Numbered from the stretch's first letter, positions 1 to 9,644 are shown. The stretch: DNA of 64,000 bases from Billgrantia zhangzhouensis (GCF_021404465.1 NZ_JABFTT010000002.1:337751-401750), one strand, 5' to 3'. Notes: a model not told the origin generated them from the sequence alone. Numbers and translations are program-made.

Positions 1-555
1 CATGAAATTGTCGCGGTCGGTATCTCGAGCGATGGTATCGATATCCTGCCCGGTGTGGTGGGCCAGGATATGGTTCAGCTTGTCCCGAATCCCCAGGATC
101 TCGCGGGTATGAATCTCGATGTCCGAAGCCTGCCCCTGGTAGCCCCCCAGCGGCTGGTGGATCATCATGCGCGAATGCGGCAAGCAATAGCGCTTGCCCG
201 CCGTGCCGCCGGCCAGCAGCAAGGCGCCCATGCTGGCAGCCTGGCCGATGCACACGGTGGACACGTCAGGCTTGATGAACTGCATGGTGTCGTACATCGC
301 CATACCGGCCGTCACTGAACCACCAGGCGAATTGATATAAAGGTGTATGTCCTTGTCCGGGTTCTCGGATTCAAGGAAGAGCAGCTGCGCCACGATCAGG
401 TTGGCCATATGATCTTCCACCGGACCCACCAGAAAGATCACACGCTCCTTCAGCAGCCTGGAGTAGATATCGTAGGCCCGCTCGCCACGCGCGCTCTGCT
501 CTACGACCATTGGCACCAAGCCGCCGGCGTTTCGGGTCTCGAACTCGTTGCTCAT
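1..555 (-). CDS. clpP: ATP-dependent Clp protease proteolytic subunit ClpP (3' end cut by window)
   Basis: Serine peptidase that forms the tetradecameric barrel degrading proteins fed to it by ClpX or ClpA. The 185 visible residues contain the whole catalytic triad in family spacing: Ser108 in GQAASMGA, His133 in MMIHQPLGG and Asp182 in the RDTDRD segment. The INSPGG oxyanion-hole motif lies near residue 75. Only roughly the last 20 residues should be missing beyond base 1. The ATG (bases 553-555) opens MSNEFETR. The gene lies 88 bases downstream of tig on the same strand, the usual tig-clpP-clpX order. Confidence 0.97.
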   Translation of the reverse strand, partial: MSNEFETRNAGGLVPMVVEQSARGERAYDIYSRLLKERVIFLVGPVEDHMANLIVAQLLFLESENPDKDIHLYINSPGGSVTAGMAMYDTMQFIKPDVSTVCIGQAASMGALLLAGGTAGKRYCLPHSRMMIHQPLGGYQGQASDIEIHTREILGIRDKLNHILAHHTGQDIDTIARDTDRDNFM

Positions 556-597
556 CAGTGTGATGTCCTTGCATCCGATGAATGAAAGCGGCATCTC

Positions 598-624
598 CGC
601 CGGCCACCAGCGAGGTGACCGGCG
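598..624 (-). terminator. Stem-loop between tig and clpP
   Basis: Bases 598-608 and 614-624 form an 11-bp inverted repeat with one mismatch around a 5-base loop (CGCCGGCCACC / GGTGACCGGCG). No T-run follows on the minus strand. It is therefore better read as a partial attenuator or an RNA-processing structure between tig and clpP than as a full terminator. Confidence 0.4.
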
Positions 625-643
625 AAAACCCTCAGGTCGCCAA

Positions 644-1993
644 TCAGCCCTTGGCTTCCTCGCCTTCGCCTTCCTCGCTCTCCTGGTCACCCTGCTGGGC
701 GGCGGCCAGGGCCTGCTGATAGCTCATTTCGACATCCTTGACCGAGGCCTGCTCCAGCAGCTTGTCGACGGCCTTTTCTTCGAGGATAGCCGACTTGACC
801 TGAGTCTTGAGCTGGTCGTTGCCCATATAGTAGTCAACGACCTGCTGCGGCTCCTGGTACTGTTCGGCCAGTTCCCCGACCTTGGCGCGGATCTCGTCGT
901 CGCTGGCATCGAGCTCGTTCGACTTGATCACCTCGGCCAGCAGCAGGCCGACCTGAACGCGGCTCTTGGCCTGCTCGGAGAACAGTTCGTTGGGCAACTG
1001 GGAAACGTCGAAATCCTCGCCCAGCCCGAATTGCTGCGCCGCCTGACGCTTGAGCGCATCGGTTTCCTGCTGGACCAGTGCCTGGGGCACCGGAATGTCG
1101 TTGGCCTTCTTCAGGGCCTCGAGAACCTGCTGCTTGACCCGATTGTCGACGGCCTGCTTGGCCTCGCGGGACATGTTCTTCTTGACTTCGGCGCGGAATT
1201 TCTCGGCGTCGCCGTCTTCAACGCCGAAGCGCTTGATGAACGCCTCGTCGACCTCAGGCAGAGCCTGCCCCTGGACCGCATGCACCTTGACCTTGAAGGT
1301 GGCGTCCTGGCCAGCCAGGTGTTCAGCCTGGTAATCCTCGGGGAAGGTGACCTTGATCTCCTTCTCCTCGCCAGCCTTGGCGCCAATGAGCTGATCCTCG
1401 AACCCCGGGATGAAGTTGCCGGAACCAAGCACCAGATCGTGCCCTTCGGCACTACCACCCTCGAAGGGCTCGTCGCCAAGGAAGCCCTGGAAATCGATCT
1501 TGACCTGGTCGCCCTCTTCGGCAGCCCGCTCGACCTCTTCCCACGTGGCGTTCTGCTTACGCAGGGTCTCGACCATCTCCTCGAGATCGGCATCGCTCAC
1601 TTCCACCACCGGGCGCTCGACCTCGGTACCTTCGATCGAGGCCAGCTCGACCTCGGGGTAAACCTCGAGGGAGGCCACGAACTCAAGATCCTTGCCCGCC
1701 TCGTCGACCTTGGGCTCGATGCTCGGGAAGCCGGCCGGATTGAGGTTCTGCTCAGTGATGGCACGCACATAACGCTCACGCATCAGTTCGCCCACGACCT
1801 CGTCGCGCACGCCGCGGCCGTAACGCTGGCGCACCACGGACATGGGTACCCGGCCCTTGCGGAAACCGTTGAGGCGAATGTTCTTCGCCGTGTCCTTGAG
1901 GCGGGCTTCGACGGCCTCGTCGACCTCGGCGGCCGGCACCTGGAACGTGACACGGCGCTCGATCTGGGAGGTCGTTTCGACGGAAACTTGCAT
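644..1993 (-). CDS. tig: Trigger factor (ribosome-associated chaperone and peptidyl-prolyl isomerase)
   Basis: Ribosome-bound chaperone that meets nascent chains at the exit tunnel. The 449-residue product has the family's normal length and three-part layout: an N-terminal ribosome-binding domain with the GFRKGRVP signature near residue 45, a central FKBP-type isomerase domain (about residues 150-245, with GFEDQLIGA), and a C-terminal helical chaperone domain. The C-terminus is acidic and Glu-rich. It starts at an ATG ([10 protein letters not shown]), with a promoter-like sequence about 60 bases upstream, and is followed by clpP. Confidence 0.97.
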   Translation of the reverse strand: MQVSVETTSQIERRVTFQVPAAEVDEAVEARLKDTAKNIRLNGFRKGRVPMSVVRQRYGRGVRDEVVGELMRERYVRAITEQNLNPAGFPSIEPKVDEAGKDLEFVASLEVYPEVELASIEGTEVERPVVEVSDADLEEMVETLRKQNATWEEVERAAEEGDQVKIDFQGFLGDEPFEGGSAEGHDLVLGSGNFIPGFEDQLIGAKAGEEKEIKVTFPEDYQAEHLAGQDATFKVKVHAVQGQALPEVDEAFIKRFGVEDGDAEKFRAEVKKNMSREAKQAVDNRVKQQVLEALKKANDIPVPQALVQQETDALKRQAAQQFGLGEDFDVSQLPNELFSEQAKSRVQVGLLLAEVIKSNELDASDDEIRAKVGELAEQYQEPQQVVDYYMGNDQLKTQVKSAILEEKAVDKLLEQASVKDVEMSYQQALAAAQQGDQESEEGEGEEAKG

Positions 1994-2048
1994 GAATGGT
2001 CCTCTACCGACTGGGGCGTTCTAGGAAAGCGTGGAATGTAAAAGAGAG

Positions 2049-2077
2049 ATTCTAAGAATCCCGCCCTACGCTGGCAA
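2049..2077 (-). promoter_or_regulatory. Probable sigma-70 promoter of tig
   Basis: Read on the minus strand, a -35 box TTGCCA (2072-2077) and a -10 box TAGAAT (2049-2054) are separated by exactly 17 bases. They sit about 56 bases before the tig start codon and downstream of the second tRNA-His. The match is by eye only. Confidence 0.55.
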
Positions 2078-2251
2078 GCGTTACGCCATACAGAGTGGGG
2101 GCGATCGCGGGTTTTACAAGGGGTCGGCAGTCTGCCGGACAAGCTCACCGCCAGGCGAGCACACACGACCATCAACGACCGACACCCGGGCAAGACAACT
2201 CGACCGGGCAGGCAGAAAACACGAAAGGAAACCAGGCAAAGACTGGTGCAA

Positions 2252-2327
2252 TGGGGTGGATGATGGGGATCGAACCCACGACCACCGGAGCCACAATCCG
2301 GGGCTCTACCACTGAGCTACATCCACC
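2252..2327 (-). tRNA. tRNA-His (GTG)
   Basis: The reverse complement folds as a standard cloverleaf with an encoded CCA end (2252-2254). The anticodon GTG lies at bases 2292-2294. The extra 5' G (base 2327) faces the C discriminator, the identity feature of tRNA-His. The T-arm carries GGTTCGATCC. It is the last of four tRNA genes before tig and is identical to the copy at 2370-2445. Confidence 0.95.
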
Positions 2328-2369
2328 ATTGCAGAATCAAGCGTATCGCTCAACGAAATACCGGCCGAT

Positions 2370-2445
2370 TGGGGTGGATGATGGGGATCGAACCCACGAC
2401 CACCGGAGCCACAATCCGGGGCTCTACCACTGAGCTACATCCACC
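2370..2445 (-). tRNA. tRNA-His (GTG), second identical copy
   Basis: This has the same 76-base sequence as the gene at 2252-2327, including anticodon GTG, the extra 5' G and the encoded CCA. Only 42 bases separate the two copies, consistent with a tandem duplication kept within one tRNA operon. Confidence 0.95.
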
Positions 2446-2571
2446 GTATCGACGCTGCGTCACTACAAATGACGCCCACAAGTAACGCCATTTCAAGATC
2501 AAGAACAGCACTTCGAGCAAACAACACCCGAGACACCATCCTCGAACCGGAGGCCGCCCTGCCTGGAAGCG

Positions 2572-2648
2572 TGGCACGCCCAGCAGGACTCGAACCTGCA
2601 ACCTACGGCTTAGAAGGCCGTTGCTCTATCCGGTTGAGCTATGGGCGC
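2572..2648 (-). tRNA. tRNA-Arg (TCT)
   Basis: The minus strand gives a cloverleaf starting GCGCCCATAGCTCAACCGGA with anticodon TCT in the loop CTTCTAA, T-arm GGTTCGAGTCC and an encoded CCA end. It decodes AGA/AGG, codons that are rare in the GC-rich genes of the window but frequent in the AT-rich cluster at 60-63.6 kb. Confidence 0.95.
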
Positions 2649-2715
2649 ATTCTACGTTCCATGCCAACTGACCGCAACCCCGTTTCGCTTTTTTCCCAGC
2701 ATAAACAAAAGGTTG

Positions 2716-2792
2716 TGGTCGGGGTGGAGGGATTCGAACCCCCGACATCCTGCTCCCAAAGCAGGCGCGCTACCAGACTGCGCTACACCCCG
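2716..2792 (-). tRNA. tRNA-Pro (TGG)
   Basis: The minus strand starts CGGGGTGTAGCGCAG, with anticodon TGG in the loop TTTGGGA, T-arm GGTTCGAATCC and an encoded CCA end. The 5' C at position 1 is typical of tRNA-Pro. It is the first gene of the leftward tRNA operon Pro-Arg-His-His and lies just downstream of a strong promoter. Confidence 0.95.
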
Positions 2793-2845
2793 CCGGCCTT
2801 CGCTCGACCTCGACACCGCAGAGCGGGCCTCACCGAGCGCTGCGT

Positions 2846-2873
2846 ATTCTACGCGAGAATCGCCTGCGGTCAA
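2846..2873 (-). promoter_or_regulatory. Promoter of the tRNA-Pro/Arg/His/His operon
   Basis: On the minus strand a -35 box TTGACC (2868-2873) and a -10 box TAGAAT (2846-2851) are 16 bases apart. The discriminator just after the -10 box is GC-rich, as in stringently controlled stable-RNA promoters. It lies 54 bases before the mature 5' end of tRNA-Pro. Confidence 0.65.
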
Positions 2874-2998
2874 TAGCTTCCTGACACAACGGGGCTTTTG
2901 CGCTTTGCCTGGGAGGCGCGTCATGCGAAAATCGGCCCCTTCGAATTCACCGCCGGCCTCGCCAGCGCCGCACACACCACTCGTCAGGGGGAGACACG

Positions 2999-3877
2999 AT
3001 GACTGCCCAACTCATCGATGGCAAGGCCATAGCCGCTCAGGTCCGTGAACAGGTTGCGCGCCAGGTGGAAACGCGCCGCAGCGAGGGCAAGCGCGTCCCC
3101 GGTCTCGCCGTCGTCCTGGTGGGCGACGACCCGGCTTCCCACGTCTACGTGAGTAACAAGCATCGCGCCTGCGAGCAGGCCGGCATTCTCTCCTTTCGTC
3201 ATGCGCTGCCCGGCGACACTTCGCAGCAGGCGCTCGAGCAACTCATCGACGAGCTCAATGCCGACAAGCGCATCGATGGAATTCTGCTGCAGCTACCGTT
3301 GCCCGCCCACCTGGATGCCCGCCCGATCCTCGAGCGCATCCTGCCGCACAAGGACGTCGACGGATTCCACCCCTACAACCTCGGCCGCCTGGCCCAGCGT
3401 CTACCGGTCCTTCGCCCCTGTACGCCCAAGGGCATCATGACGCTGCTACAGGCCAGTGGCCTGAAGGTACGAGGAATGGACGCCACCGTAGTTGGCGCAT
3501 CCAACATCGTCGGACGCCCCATGGCGCTCGAACTGATGCTGGCGGGCTGCACCACCACCGTTTGCCACCGCTTCACGCGAGAACTGGAATCGCACGTACG
3601 CCGGGCCGAACTGCTGGTCGTCGCGGTCGGCACCCCCGGCCTGGTAAAGGGCGAGTGGGTCCGCGACGGGGCGATCGTCATCGATGTGGGGATCAACCGG
3701 GAGGAAGACGGACGGCTGGTCGGAGACGTGGAGTTCGGCCCAGCCGCCGAGCGCGCCGCCTGGATCACTCCGGTGCCGGGAGGCGTAGGGCCGATGACGG
3801 TCGCTTCGCTGCTGGAGAATACCCTGTTCGCAGCCGAACGCCATGACGCCATGGAGCTGGAAACCGCCTCCTCCTGA
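2999..3877 (+). CDS. folD: Bifunctional methylenetetrahydrofolate dehydrogenase / methenyltetrahydrofolate cyclohydrolase
   Basis: Cytosolic enzyme interconverting 5,10-methylene- and 10-formyl-tetrahydrofolate with NADP. The product has 292 residues, the usual FolD length. It shows the [14 protein letters not shown] catalytic-lysine region near residue 50, [12 protein letters not shown] near residue 98, KDVDGFHP near residue 120, the nucleotide-binding [12 protein letters not shown] near residue 162 and the C-terminal signature [14 protein letters not shown] purine-rich RBS (GGGGGAG) precedes the ATG. It is divergent from the tRNA operon. Confidence 0.97.
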   Translation: MTAQLIDGKAIAAQVREQVARQVETRRSEGKRVPGLAVVLVGDDPASHVYVSNKHRACEQAGILSFRHALPGDTSQQALEQLIDELNADKRIDGILLQLPLPAHLDARPILERILPHKDVDGFHPYNLGRLAQRLPVLRPCTPKGIMTLLQASGLKVRGMDATVVGASNIVGRPMALELMLAGCTTTVCHRFTRELESHVRRAELLVVAVGTPGLVKGEWVRDGAIVIDVGINREEDGRLVGDVEFGPAAERAAWITPVPGGVGPMTVASLLENTLFAAERHDAMELETASS

Positions 3878-3884
3878 ACCAGGC

Positions 3885-3913
3885 CTGACATTGGCGTGCG
3901 GCTCGGATAGAAT
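3885..3913 (+). promoter_or_regulatory. Probable promoter of mtnN
   Basis: CTGACA (3885-3890) and TAGAAT (3908-3913) are 17 bases apart in the 70-base gap between folD and mtnN, with a GC-rich discriminator. It would give mtnN a promoter of its own despite the closeness of folD. Confidence 0.5.
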
Positions 3914-3947
3914 GCGCGCTCCGTCAATATCGGAGAATCGGGAGCAA

Positions 3948-4679
3948 ATGAAACGCATCGGCATCATTGGCGCCATGGCCCAGGAGGTAGACCGCCTCGC
4001 TGCACGGCTGGAGGGACGCAGCACTCGTACCCACGTGGGCTGCACCTTTCACCAAGGCAAGCTGCACGGCGCCGATGTCGTGGTGCTCCAGTCGGGCATC
4101 GGCAAGGTCAACGCCGCCATCGGCACTACCCTGCTGCTCGACATGTACCAGCCTGAGGCCATCATCAATACCGGCTCGGCTGGCGGTTTCGGTGAGGGGC
4201 TAGAGATCGGCGACGTGGTGGTATCGAGCGAGGTGCGCCACCACGACGTGGATGCCGTGGCATTTGGCTACGAACACGGCCAGGTACCACAGATGCCGGC
4301 CGCCTATCTCCCTGACGAACGCCTAGTCGCCCTTGCCAGGGAGTGCGTCGAGGAACTGGGCGAGGTCAAGGTGACCGAGGGCCTGATCGCCACCGGCGAT
4401 GTCTTCATGGCCTGCCCCGAGCTGGTGGCCAAGACCCGCTCGCGCTTCCCCACCATGCTGGCAGCCGAGATGGAGGCCGCTGCCATCGCCCAGACTTGCC
4501 ACCTGTACGGCTGCCCGTTCGTGGTCATTCGTGCCCTTTCCGACATCCCCGGCAGCGGCGACAACCACATATCCTTCGAGCAATTCCTCGACAAGGCTGC
4601 CGCGCACTCGGCGCGCATGGTCGAAGCCATGGTCGCACGGCTTGCTCCTCAGGCGGAACCTGAACTCACCCCCCGATGA
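3948..4679 (+). CDS. mtnN: 5'-methylthioadenosine/S-adenosylhomocysteine nucleosidase
   Basis: Hydrolyses methylthioadenosine and S-adenosylhomocysteine to adenine plus the ribosyl product, recycling SAM by-products. The 243-residue protein opens MKRIGIIGAMAQEVDRL, with Glu13 as the general acid. It carries the TGSAGGF motif near residue 76, AAEMEAAAIAQ (ribose-binding Glu) and the catalytic Asp in RALSDIPG. The ATG at 3948 was chosen because it follows GGGAGC and gives the family N-terminus; the reading frame is open further upstream. Convergent with pyrC. Confidence 0.95.
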   Translation: MKRIGIIGAMAQEVDRLAARLEGRSTRTHVGCTFHQGKLHGADVVVLQSGIGKVNAAIGTTLLLDMYQPEAIINTGSAGGFGEGLEIGDVVVSSEVRHHDVDAVAFGYEHGQVPQMPAAYLPDERLVALARECVEELGEVKVTEGLIATGDVFMACPELVAKTRSRFPTMLAAEMEAAAIAQTCHLYGCPFVVIRALSDIPGSGDNHISFEQFLDKAAAHSARMVEAMVARLAPQAEPELTPR

Positions 4680-4754
4680 GCCCATCGCTGAACCGCACCC
4701 AGCGATTGCCTGGGTCGGCTGGCAATGCAGATTATCAACCGTCATTGGGCCAAC

Positions 4755-4789
4755 GACGCAGCGGCCGCCTCAAGGGTGGCCGTTGCGTC
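4755..4789. terminator. Stem-loop terminator between convergent mtnN and pyrC
   Basis: Bases 4755-4766 (GACGCAGCGGCC) pair with 4778-4789 (GGCCGTTGCGTC), a 12-bp stem with one mismatch and an 11-base loop. It sits in the 130-base gap between two converging genes and could serve both. T-runs are poor on either side. Confidence 0.5.
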
Positions 4790-4809
4790 AAGAAAGAGAA
4801 GGAGAACAG

Positions 4810-5847
4810 TTACGCCTGGAGCTTCCAGGCGAGCATCTCCCCCGCCTTGAGCGGTACGATGCGCTGGCCGCCGGCATAGGGTAACGAGTCGGGCAGCCTC
4901 CACTCCTCACGCACCAGCGTGATCGTGTCGCCATTGCGCGGAAGGCCGTAGAAATCGGGCCCGAAATGACTGGCGAACCCTTCCAGTCGATCCAGCGCCC
5001 CGGCCTGCTCGAAGGCCGTGGCGTACAGCTCGATCGCCGCCGGCGCGGTGTAGGCGCCGGCACAGCCGCAGGCCGACTCCTTGTCGCCCTGGGCATGAGG
5101 GGCGCTATCGGTACCAAGGAAGAACTTGCCGCTGCCCGAGGTGGCAGCAGCCAGCAGTGCCTCGCGGTGACGCTCGCGCTTTAGGATCGGCAGGCAGTAG
5201 TAGTGGGGGCGAATGCCGCCGGTCAGCATATGGTTACGGTTGAACAATAAATGGTGAGCCGTGATAGTCGCTGCCACATTGGCCGGTGCCTGGGCAACGA
5301 ATGCGGCAGCATCCGCCGTGGTGATGTGCTCGAATACCACCTTCAGAGTGGGGTGGCGCTCGAGCAGCGGCTTCATCACTCGCTCGATGAAAACCGCCTC
5401 GCGATCGAAGATATCGATCTCGGCATCGGTAACCTCGCCGTGTACCAGCAGCGGCAGCCCCAGGCGCGCCATGGTGGCGATCGTTGCGTCACAGTGCGCG
5501 ACGTCGGTCACACCCGAATCCGAGTTGGTCGTGGCACCCGCGGGGTAGAGCTTCACTGCATGCACCCTGCCGCTCGCCACGGCACGCTCGATCTCCTCGG
5601 CCGGCGTGTTATCGGTGAGATACAGCGTCATCAACGGCTCGAAGGCTAAACCTTGCGGGCGCGCGGCCAGGATCCGCTCACGATAGCTCAAGGCCTGCTC
5701 GGTCGTCGTGACTGGCGGCTTGAGGTTGGGCATGATGATCGCACGTCCCATCTGACGGGCAGTGGCAGGCACCACGGCCTCGAGCGCCTCACCATCGCGC
5801 AGGTGCAGGTGCCAATCATCGGGGCGGGTCAGGGTGATTGCGTTCAC
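4810..5847 (-). CDS. pyrC: Dihydroorotase, class II
   Basis: Zinc enzyme of de novo pyrimidine synthesis that cyclises carbamoyl-aspartate to dihydroorotate. The 345-residue length is that of the E. coli-type class II family (about 348). The metal site motif DWHLHLRDG is near residue 14, the carboxylated-lysine segment [17 protein letters not shown] near residue 99, LLVHGEVTD near residue 135, FEHITTADA near residue 172 and the catalytic Asp in LGTDSAPH near residue 247. The start is a GTG at 5845-5847 preceded by an AGGA RBS; no better ATG exists. Confidence 0.96.
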   Translation of the reverse strand: MNAITLTRPDDWHLHLRDGEALEAVVPATARQMGRAIIMPNLKPPVTTTEQALSYRERILAARPQGLAFEPLMTLYLTDNTPAEEIERAVASGRVHAVKLYPAGATTNSDSGVTDVAHCDATIATMARLGLPLLVHGEVTDAEIDIFDREAVFIERVMKPLLERHPTLKVVFEHITTADAAAFVAQAPANVAATITAHHLLFNRNHMLTGGIRPHYYCLPILKRERHREALLAAATSGSGKFFLGTDSAPHAQGDKESACGCAGAYTAPAAIELYATAFEQAGALDRLEGFASHFGPDFYGLPRNGDTITLVREEWRLPDSLPYAGGQRIVPLKAGEMLAWKLQA

Positions 5848-6013
5848 GGCGTATCCTGTGGTTCAACTGGAATGTCGAAGCCAGAGTATACCGGAAGGTC
5901 GCGTCCGGTTGCCCGGGTGGCGGGAACTGAGCCGACAATTTCGGCGCGACGGCAGCATGTCGAGTCGATTTGCCGTATCATCGACGCCGTTTTTATCGCA
6001 TGAGACCTTGCCA

Positions 6014-6439
6014 ATGCCCCGGGTTCGCCACTACGCCGATATCGTCGCCATCCTGGCCGGGCTGATGTGGGTCGTGTTCTTCTGGTCGATCAGCGTCTCG
6101 GCCAGGATGGACAGCGTCGAGCCCACCCTGGCCGCCATCCTCGCCCTCGGCGCCATGATCCTGGTCAGCTTCATGCATCGCCCGTTTCGCGTTCATCTCA
6201 GCCGCTACCACGTACGCAAGCGGCGCACCGAAATGTGGATGCATATTCTCGCCCTGCCGATGGCGCTTGCCCTGCTCCTCGGCATGCTCATCGAGACCCT
6301 GTTCGCCCCCATGAGCGGCCAGCAGAAGATGCTGCTGTTCAACGTGCTGGCCACCGCCGGCTGGGTGGTCTATGTAATGACCCTGTTGATCAAGTCAATC
6401 CACCACCAGTGGCGCCGGCGGCGCAATCGCGCCGGGTGA
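6014..6439 (+). CDS. Small four-helix membrane protein of unknown function
   Basis: A 141-residue protein with four predicted membrane helices (about residues 9-29, 37-54, 76-97 and 106-126), basic loops (HVRKRRT) and a very basic C-terminus (HHQWRRRRNRAG). The ATG at 6014 gives the natural N-terminus MPRVRHYADIVAIL; the frame extends further upstream without family-like sequence. I do not recognise a named family. It lies between divergent pyrC and the converging DadA-like gene, so the context gives no functional clue. Confidence 0.75.
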   Translation: MPRVRHYADIVAILAGLMWVVFFWSISVSARMDSVEPTLAAILALGAMILVSFMHRPFRVHLSRYHVRKRRTEMWMHILALPMALALLLGMLIETLFAPMSGQQKMLLFNVLATAGWVVYVMTLLIKSIHHQWRRRRNRAG

Positions 6440-6454
6440 AACAGGGGCTAGGGG

Positions 6455-7699
6455 CTAGAAGCGGTCCGCACGGAACGGTGCCATATCGACCGCTGTCGGC
6501 TCCCCCTCCATCATCTCCGCCATCAGGCGCCCGGTCGCCGGCCCCATGGTAAAGCCTTGGTGGCCGTGCCCAAAGGCGAGCCATAGCCCCTTGTGGCGCG
6601 GCGCAGGGCCGATGATCGGCTTCATGTCCGGCAGACAAGGGCGTGCGCCCTTCCACGGAGCCTCCTCCAGCCGCCCGCCAAGCGCGGGATAGAGTTCTCG
6701 AGCCCGGCGTTCGGCGGCATCCAACTGCGCTTGCGAAGGTGGCGCGTCGAGACGGGCCAGCTCGGCTCCTGTGGTCAGCCGGATGCCGGCACGCATCGGC
6801 GCGAGGATATAGCCAATGTCGGCATCGGCGACCCAGTGCCGCAACCGCCTCTCCCGTTCAGCGCCGTAGTGCATGTGATAGCCCCGCTTGACGAACGTGG
6901 GCAGGTGATAGCCCAGCCCCCTGAGCCAACCTCCCGCCCACGGGCCCAGCGCCACCACCACCTCGTCGGCCTCGTAGCTGCCGCTATCGGTCTCGACATG
7001 CCAGCCCTGCCCCGCCTGGCTCACCCACTCGATGTTCGCCTGCAGGAACTCCCCACCCTGGCGCTTGTAGCTTTCGGCATAGGCTGCCACCAGCCCGCCC
7101 GGATCAGCCACGCTCCAGGAGTTGGTCCAGTGAACGGCTCCGGCCAAGCCGGGCTTGAGATCCGGCTCGAGCCTGGCCAGCGCGACGGCGTCGAGTGCCT
7201 CGTGAGCGACACCGAAGCGCATTGCAGCATCCTCGGCCTCCCGCTGGCGACGCTCGAGTTCGGCTCGACTACGGTGCACTTCCAACCAGCCCTCCTTGCC
7301 GATCAGCCCCGCGGCACCGGCCGCCTCGATCATCGGTGCGTGCTCCTGGGTAGAAAGCATGATCAATGAGGCGTACTCGGCAACGATACGCTCGTAGTGG
7401 CGCGGCGCCGAGTAGCGCCAGTAGCCGTACAGCGGTCCGGCAAACTGCAGCATGCCACTCAGCCGATAGCGAATGTCGACCCGCCGGTTGGGTAGTGCGC
7501 TGAGCAATTTGCCGAACTCGCGGGGAAAGGTATAGGGTCGCACCGCCTCGCGCTGGATCAGCCCACCGTTGCCATAGGAGGTCTCCTGCCCGGGCGGGCG
7601 GCGATCGACCAGCAGCACTGAGCGGCCGCGACGAGCCAGGTGCCAGGCGATGGAGACGCCAATCATGCCGGCTCCCAGTACGACGGTTTGACGCGACAT
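6455..7699 (-). CDS. FAD-dependent oxidoreductase, D-amino acid dehydrogenase (DadA) type
   Basis: Membrane-associated flavoprotein of the DAO superfamily, probably oxidising a D-amino acid or N-substituted amino acid. The 414-residue product starts MSRQTVVLGAGMIGVS with the dinucleotide-binding GxGxxG at residues 8-13. The ARRGRSVLLVDRR beta-strand end, the conserved ETSYGNGG segment and the C-terminal GHGHQGFTMGPATGRLMAEMM FAD-contacting region are present. The start at 7699 follows a strong GGGAGGAG RBS. The substrate cannot be told from sequence, so no dadA symbol is assigned. Confidence 0.88.
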   Translation of the reverse strand: MSRQTVVLGAGMIGVSIAWHLARRGRSVLLVDRRPPGQETSYGNGGLIQREAVRPYTFPREFGKLLSALPNRRVDIRYRLSGMLQFAGPLYGYWRYSAPRHYERIVAEYASLIMLSTQEHAPMIEAAGAAGLIGKEGWLEVHRSRAELERRQREAEDAAMRFGVAHEALDAVALARLEPDLKPGLAGAVHWTNSWSVADPGGLVAAYAESYKRQGGEFLQANIEWVSQAGQGWHVETDSGSYEADEVVVALGPWAGGWLRGLGYHLPTFVKRGYHMHYGAERERRLRHWVADADIGYILAPMRAGIRLTTGAELARLDAPPSQAQLDAAERRARELYPALGGRLEEAPWKGARPCLPDMKPIIGPAPRHKGLWLAFGHGHQGFTMGPATGRLMAEMMEGEPTAVDMAPFRADRF

Positions 7700-7814
7700 G
7701 CCACTCCTCCCTTTGCGACCGGCCCTCTGCCGGAAAAAGAGCGCATAGTCTAGCAGTGCAACCAGGGCGGACACCGCCTGAAATCCACTTCTTCATGCCT
7801 TGGATCAAGGCAAC

Positions 7815-8270
7815 CTACTCGACTTGGCCCTGGACCTGCAGCTTGGTGCGGATGAAATCGGAATGGCTGACGTGCAGCAGCTCGGCCAGACGGCGGATAC
7901 GATGCTCCTCGAGCGCGTTGTGGTTGGCATCGGCATTGGCCAGCGTCCACATCATGCGCACCAGCTCACAGCGCTGGGCATAGTCGTAATGCTGCTTGAT
8001 CAGGCTGACGAACTGATAGTGATCGACCGAGAGCTCCACCTCCTCGCGCGCCATCTCCATCAACTCCTCCACGGCTGCGGCGGGAAGCTGGAAACGACGC
8101 ATGAGCAATTGGCGCAATGCATCGAGTTGCACCTGATCGGTATGGTAGTCGGCACGCATCACCTCGCACAGCAGCGCGGCGGTGGCAAGCTCCAGGGTCG
8201 GGGCCGGATCGTCCGAGCGCTCGGGCTCGGCCAGGGCCTGTTGGAAGAAACGCTGAATGGTGTCGAGCAT
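7815..8270 (-). CDS. TerB-family (tellurite-resistance-like) protein
   Basis: A 151-residue, all-helical acidic protein resembling the TerB/DjlA N-terminal fold: LATAALLCEVMRADYH near residue 28, then a second helical half with MMWTLANADANHNALEEHRIRRLAELLHVS near residues 105-135. The paired acidic patches in the two halves are the metal-binding candidates of the fold. It stands alone, without other ter genes, so a general stress or envelope role is as likely as tellurite resistance. Confidence 0.8.
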   Translation of the reverse strand: MLDTIQRFFQQALAEPERSDDPAPTLELATAALLCEVMRADYHTDQVQLDALRQLLMRRFQLPAAAVEELMEMAREEVELSVDHYQFVSLIKQHYDYAQRCELVRMMWTLANADANHNALEEHRIRRLAELLHVSHSDFIRTKLQVQGQVE

Positions 8271-8348
8271 GACGGATCCCCTGCGACGTTAACGCTTCAG
8301 ACCCACGGCGGCGTCGGGCGTTCACTCCCGGGCGCCGGTTCGTTCCTC

Positions 8349-9644
8349 TCAATATCCCGTCAGGCGGGGCAGCCAGGTCGCCAGAGCAGGCGTGGCAATG
8401 AGGATCAGGATGGTCAGCAGTATCGGAATCAGAAACGGGAGAATGGCGATGACGATCTGCGAGTAGCGCAGTCGCGTGATCCCGACCATCAGGAACAGCA
8501 CCGTACCGAACGGCGGTGTGATGACCCCCACCGACAAGGTGATCACCATGACGATACCGAAGTGAATCGGATCGAGGCCGGCGGCCAGGGCGGCAGGCAC
8601 GACGATGGGCGTGAAGATCAGGATGCTCTCGATCACCGACATGAAACAGCCGATCAGCAGGAAGAACAGCGCGAAGGCCAGCAGCAGCATGAACGTTGGC
8701 ATGTCGATGCCGGCAACCTGAGCCGCCAGGGCCTGGGGAATGCCGATGCGCACCAGGATCCAGCCATAGAAGCTCGATACGGCGATGATCAGCAGGATCG
8801 CGGCACTGAACATGAGCGTGCGCCGGAAGGCATGGAACAGGTCGCGCCACGACAGATCGCGATAGACCAGCCCACCCAGCACCACGGCGTAGAGCGAGGC
8901 GATGGCACCGGCCTCGGTAGGCGTGAAGAGTCCGGTCCAGATGCCGCCAACGATGATCGCCGGCATCATCAGCGGCAGGAGCGCACGCCTACCGGTACGC
9001 AGTACCTCTCGGCCATCGAACGGCACGGGCGGCGGCATGGCCACGCGCTTTCCGGCACCGAGCGCCACCGTCATCCCCATGAACAGCAGCGCCATCAGGA
9101 TACCCGGCACCAACCCCGCCATGAACAGGGCGCCGATGCTTACGTTAGCCAACCAACCATACACCACCAGCGCAATGCTCGGCGGCAGAATCGGTCCGAT
9201 CACACTCGAGGCCGCGGTGATGCCGGCCGAGTAGCCCAGGTCGTAGCCACGCTCCTTCATGGCCTTGATCTCGATGCTGCCAAGCCCGGCGGCATCGGCC
9301 ACCGCGGTGCCCGACATGGTGGCGAAGATCGAGCTGGCGACCACGTTGGCATGGCCCAGACCACCCTTGGTAAAGCCTACCAGCGCCGTGGCGAAATCGA
9401 AGATCCGCGTGGTCGTCGAGCCGGTATTCATGATGTTGGCGGCAAGGATGAACAGCGGTATCGCCAGCAAGGTGAAATTGTTCAGCGTCTGCACCATGCG
9501 CAGCGACATCAACTCCACCGGCAGGCCGCCGGTGCCGGTAACCGCCAGCGCAATGAAGGAGGTGATACCGATCGCCACGACGACGGGCAGGCCGATGGCC
9601 ATGAGCAGCAGCAGCCCGCCGACGAACACCATGAGCTCCTGCAT
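8349..9644 (-). CDS. dctM: TRAP transporter large permease (DctM family)
   Basis: Large membrane subunit of a sodium-coupled tripartite uptake system. The 431-residue protein is hydrophobic throughout with about 12 segments and family motifs: IPLFILAANIMNTG near residue 55, the MSGTAVADAAGLGSIEIKAM loop near residue 100, ITAASSVIGPILPPSIALVVYG near residue 135 and FGTVLFLMVGITRL near the C-terminus. The ATG at 9644 shares one base with the dctQ stop (TGATG), so translation is coupled. A longer upstream reading merely runs through dctQ. Confidence 0.94.
   Translation of the reverse strand: MQELMVFVGGLLLLMAIGLPVVVAIGITSFIALAVTGTGGLPVELMSLRMVQTLNNFTLLAIPLFILAANIMNTGSTTTRIFDFATALVGFTKGGLGHANVVASSIFATMSGTAVADAAGLGSIEIKAMKERGYDLGYSAGITAASSVIGPILPPSIALVVYGWLANVSIGALFMAGLVPGILMALLFMGMTVALGAGKRVAMPPPVPFDGREVLRTGRRALLPLMMPAIIVGGIWTGLFTPTEAGAIASLYAVVLGGLVYRDLSWRDLFHAFRRTLMFSAAILLIIAVSSFYGWILVRIGIPQALAAQVAGIDMPTFMLLLAFALFFLLIGCFMSVIESILIFTPIVVPAALAAGLDPIHFGIVMVITLSVGVITPPFGTVLFLMVGITRLRYSQIVIAILPFLIPILLTILILIATPALATWLPRLTGY

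Noticed and set aside
548..2041. 497-codon open frame on the plus strand opposite tig
   Set aside because: It mirrors trigger factor in a GC-rich antisense frame, has no family features and overlaps the tig promoter; tig on the minus strand is unambiguous.
2095..3048. Several short open frames across the tRNA cluster
   Set aside because: They translate tRNA sequence (for example the repeated DDGDRTHDHRSHNPGLYH) and are artefacts.
7815..8270. Tellurite resistance operon
   Set aside because: Only a single TerB-like protein is present, with no terC, terD or terZ relatives nearby.
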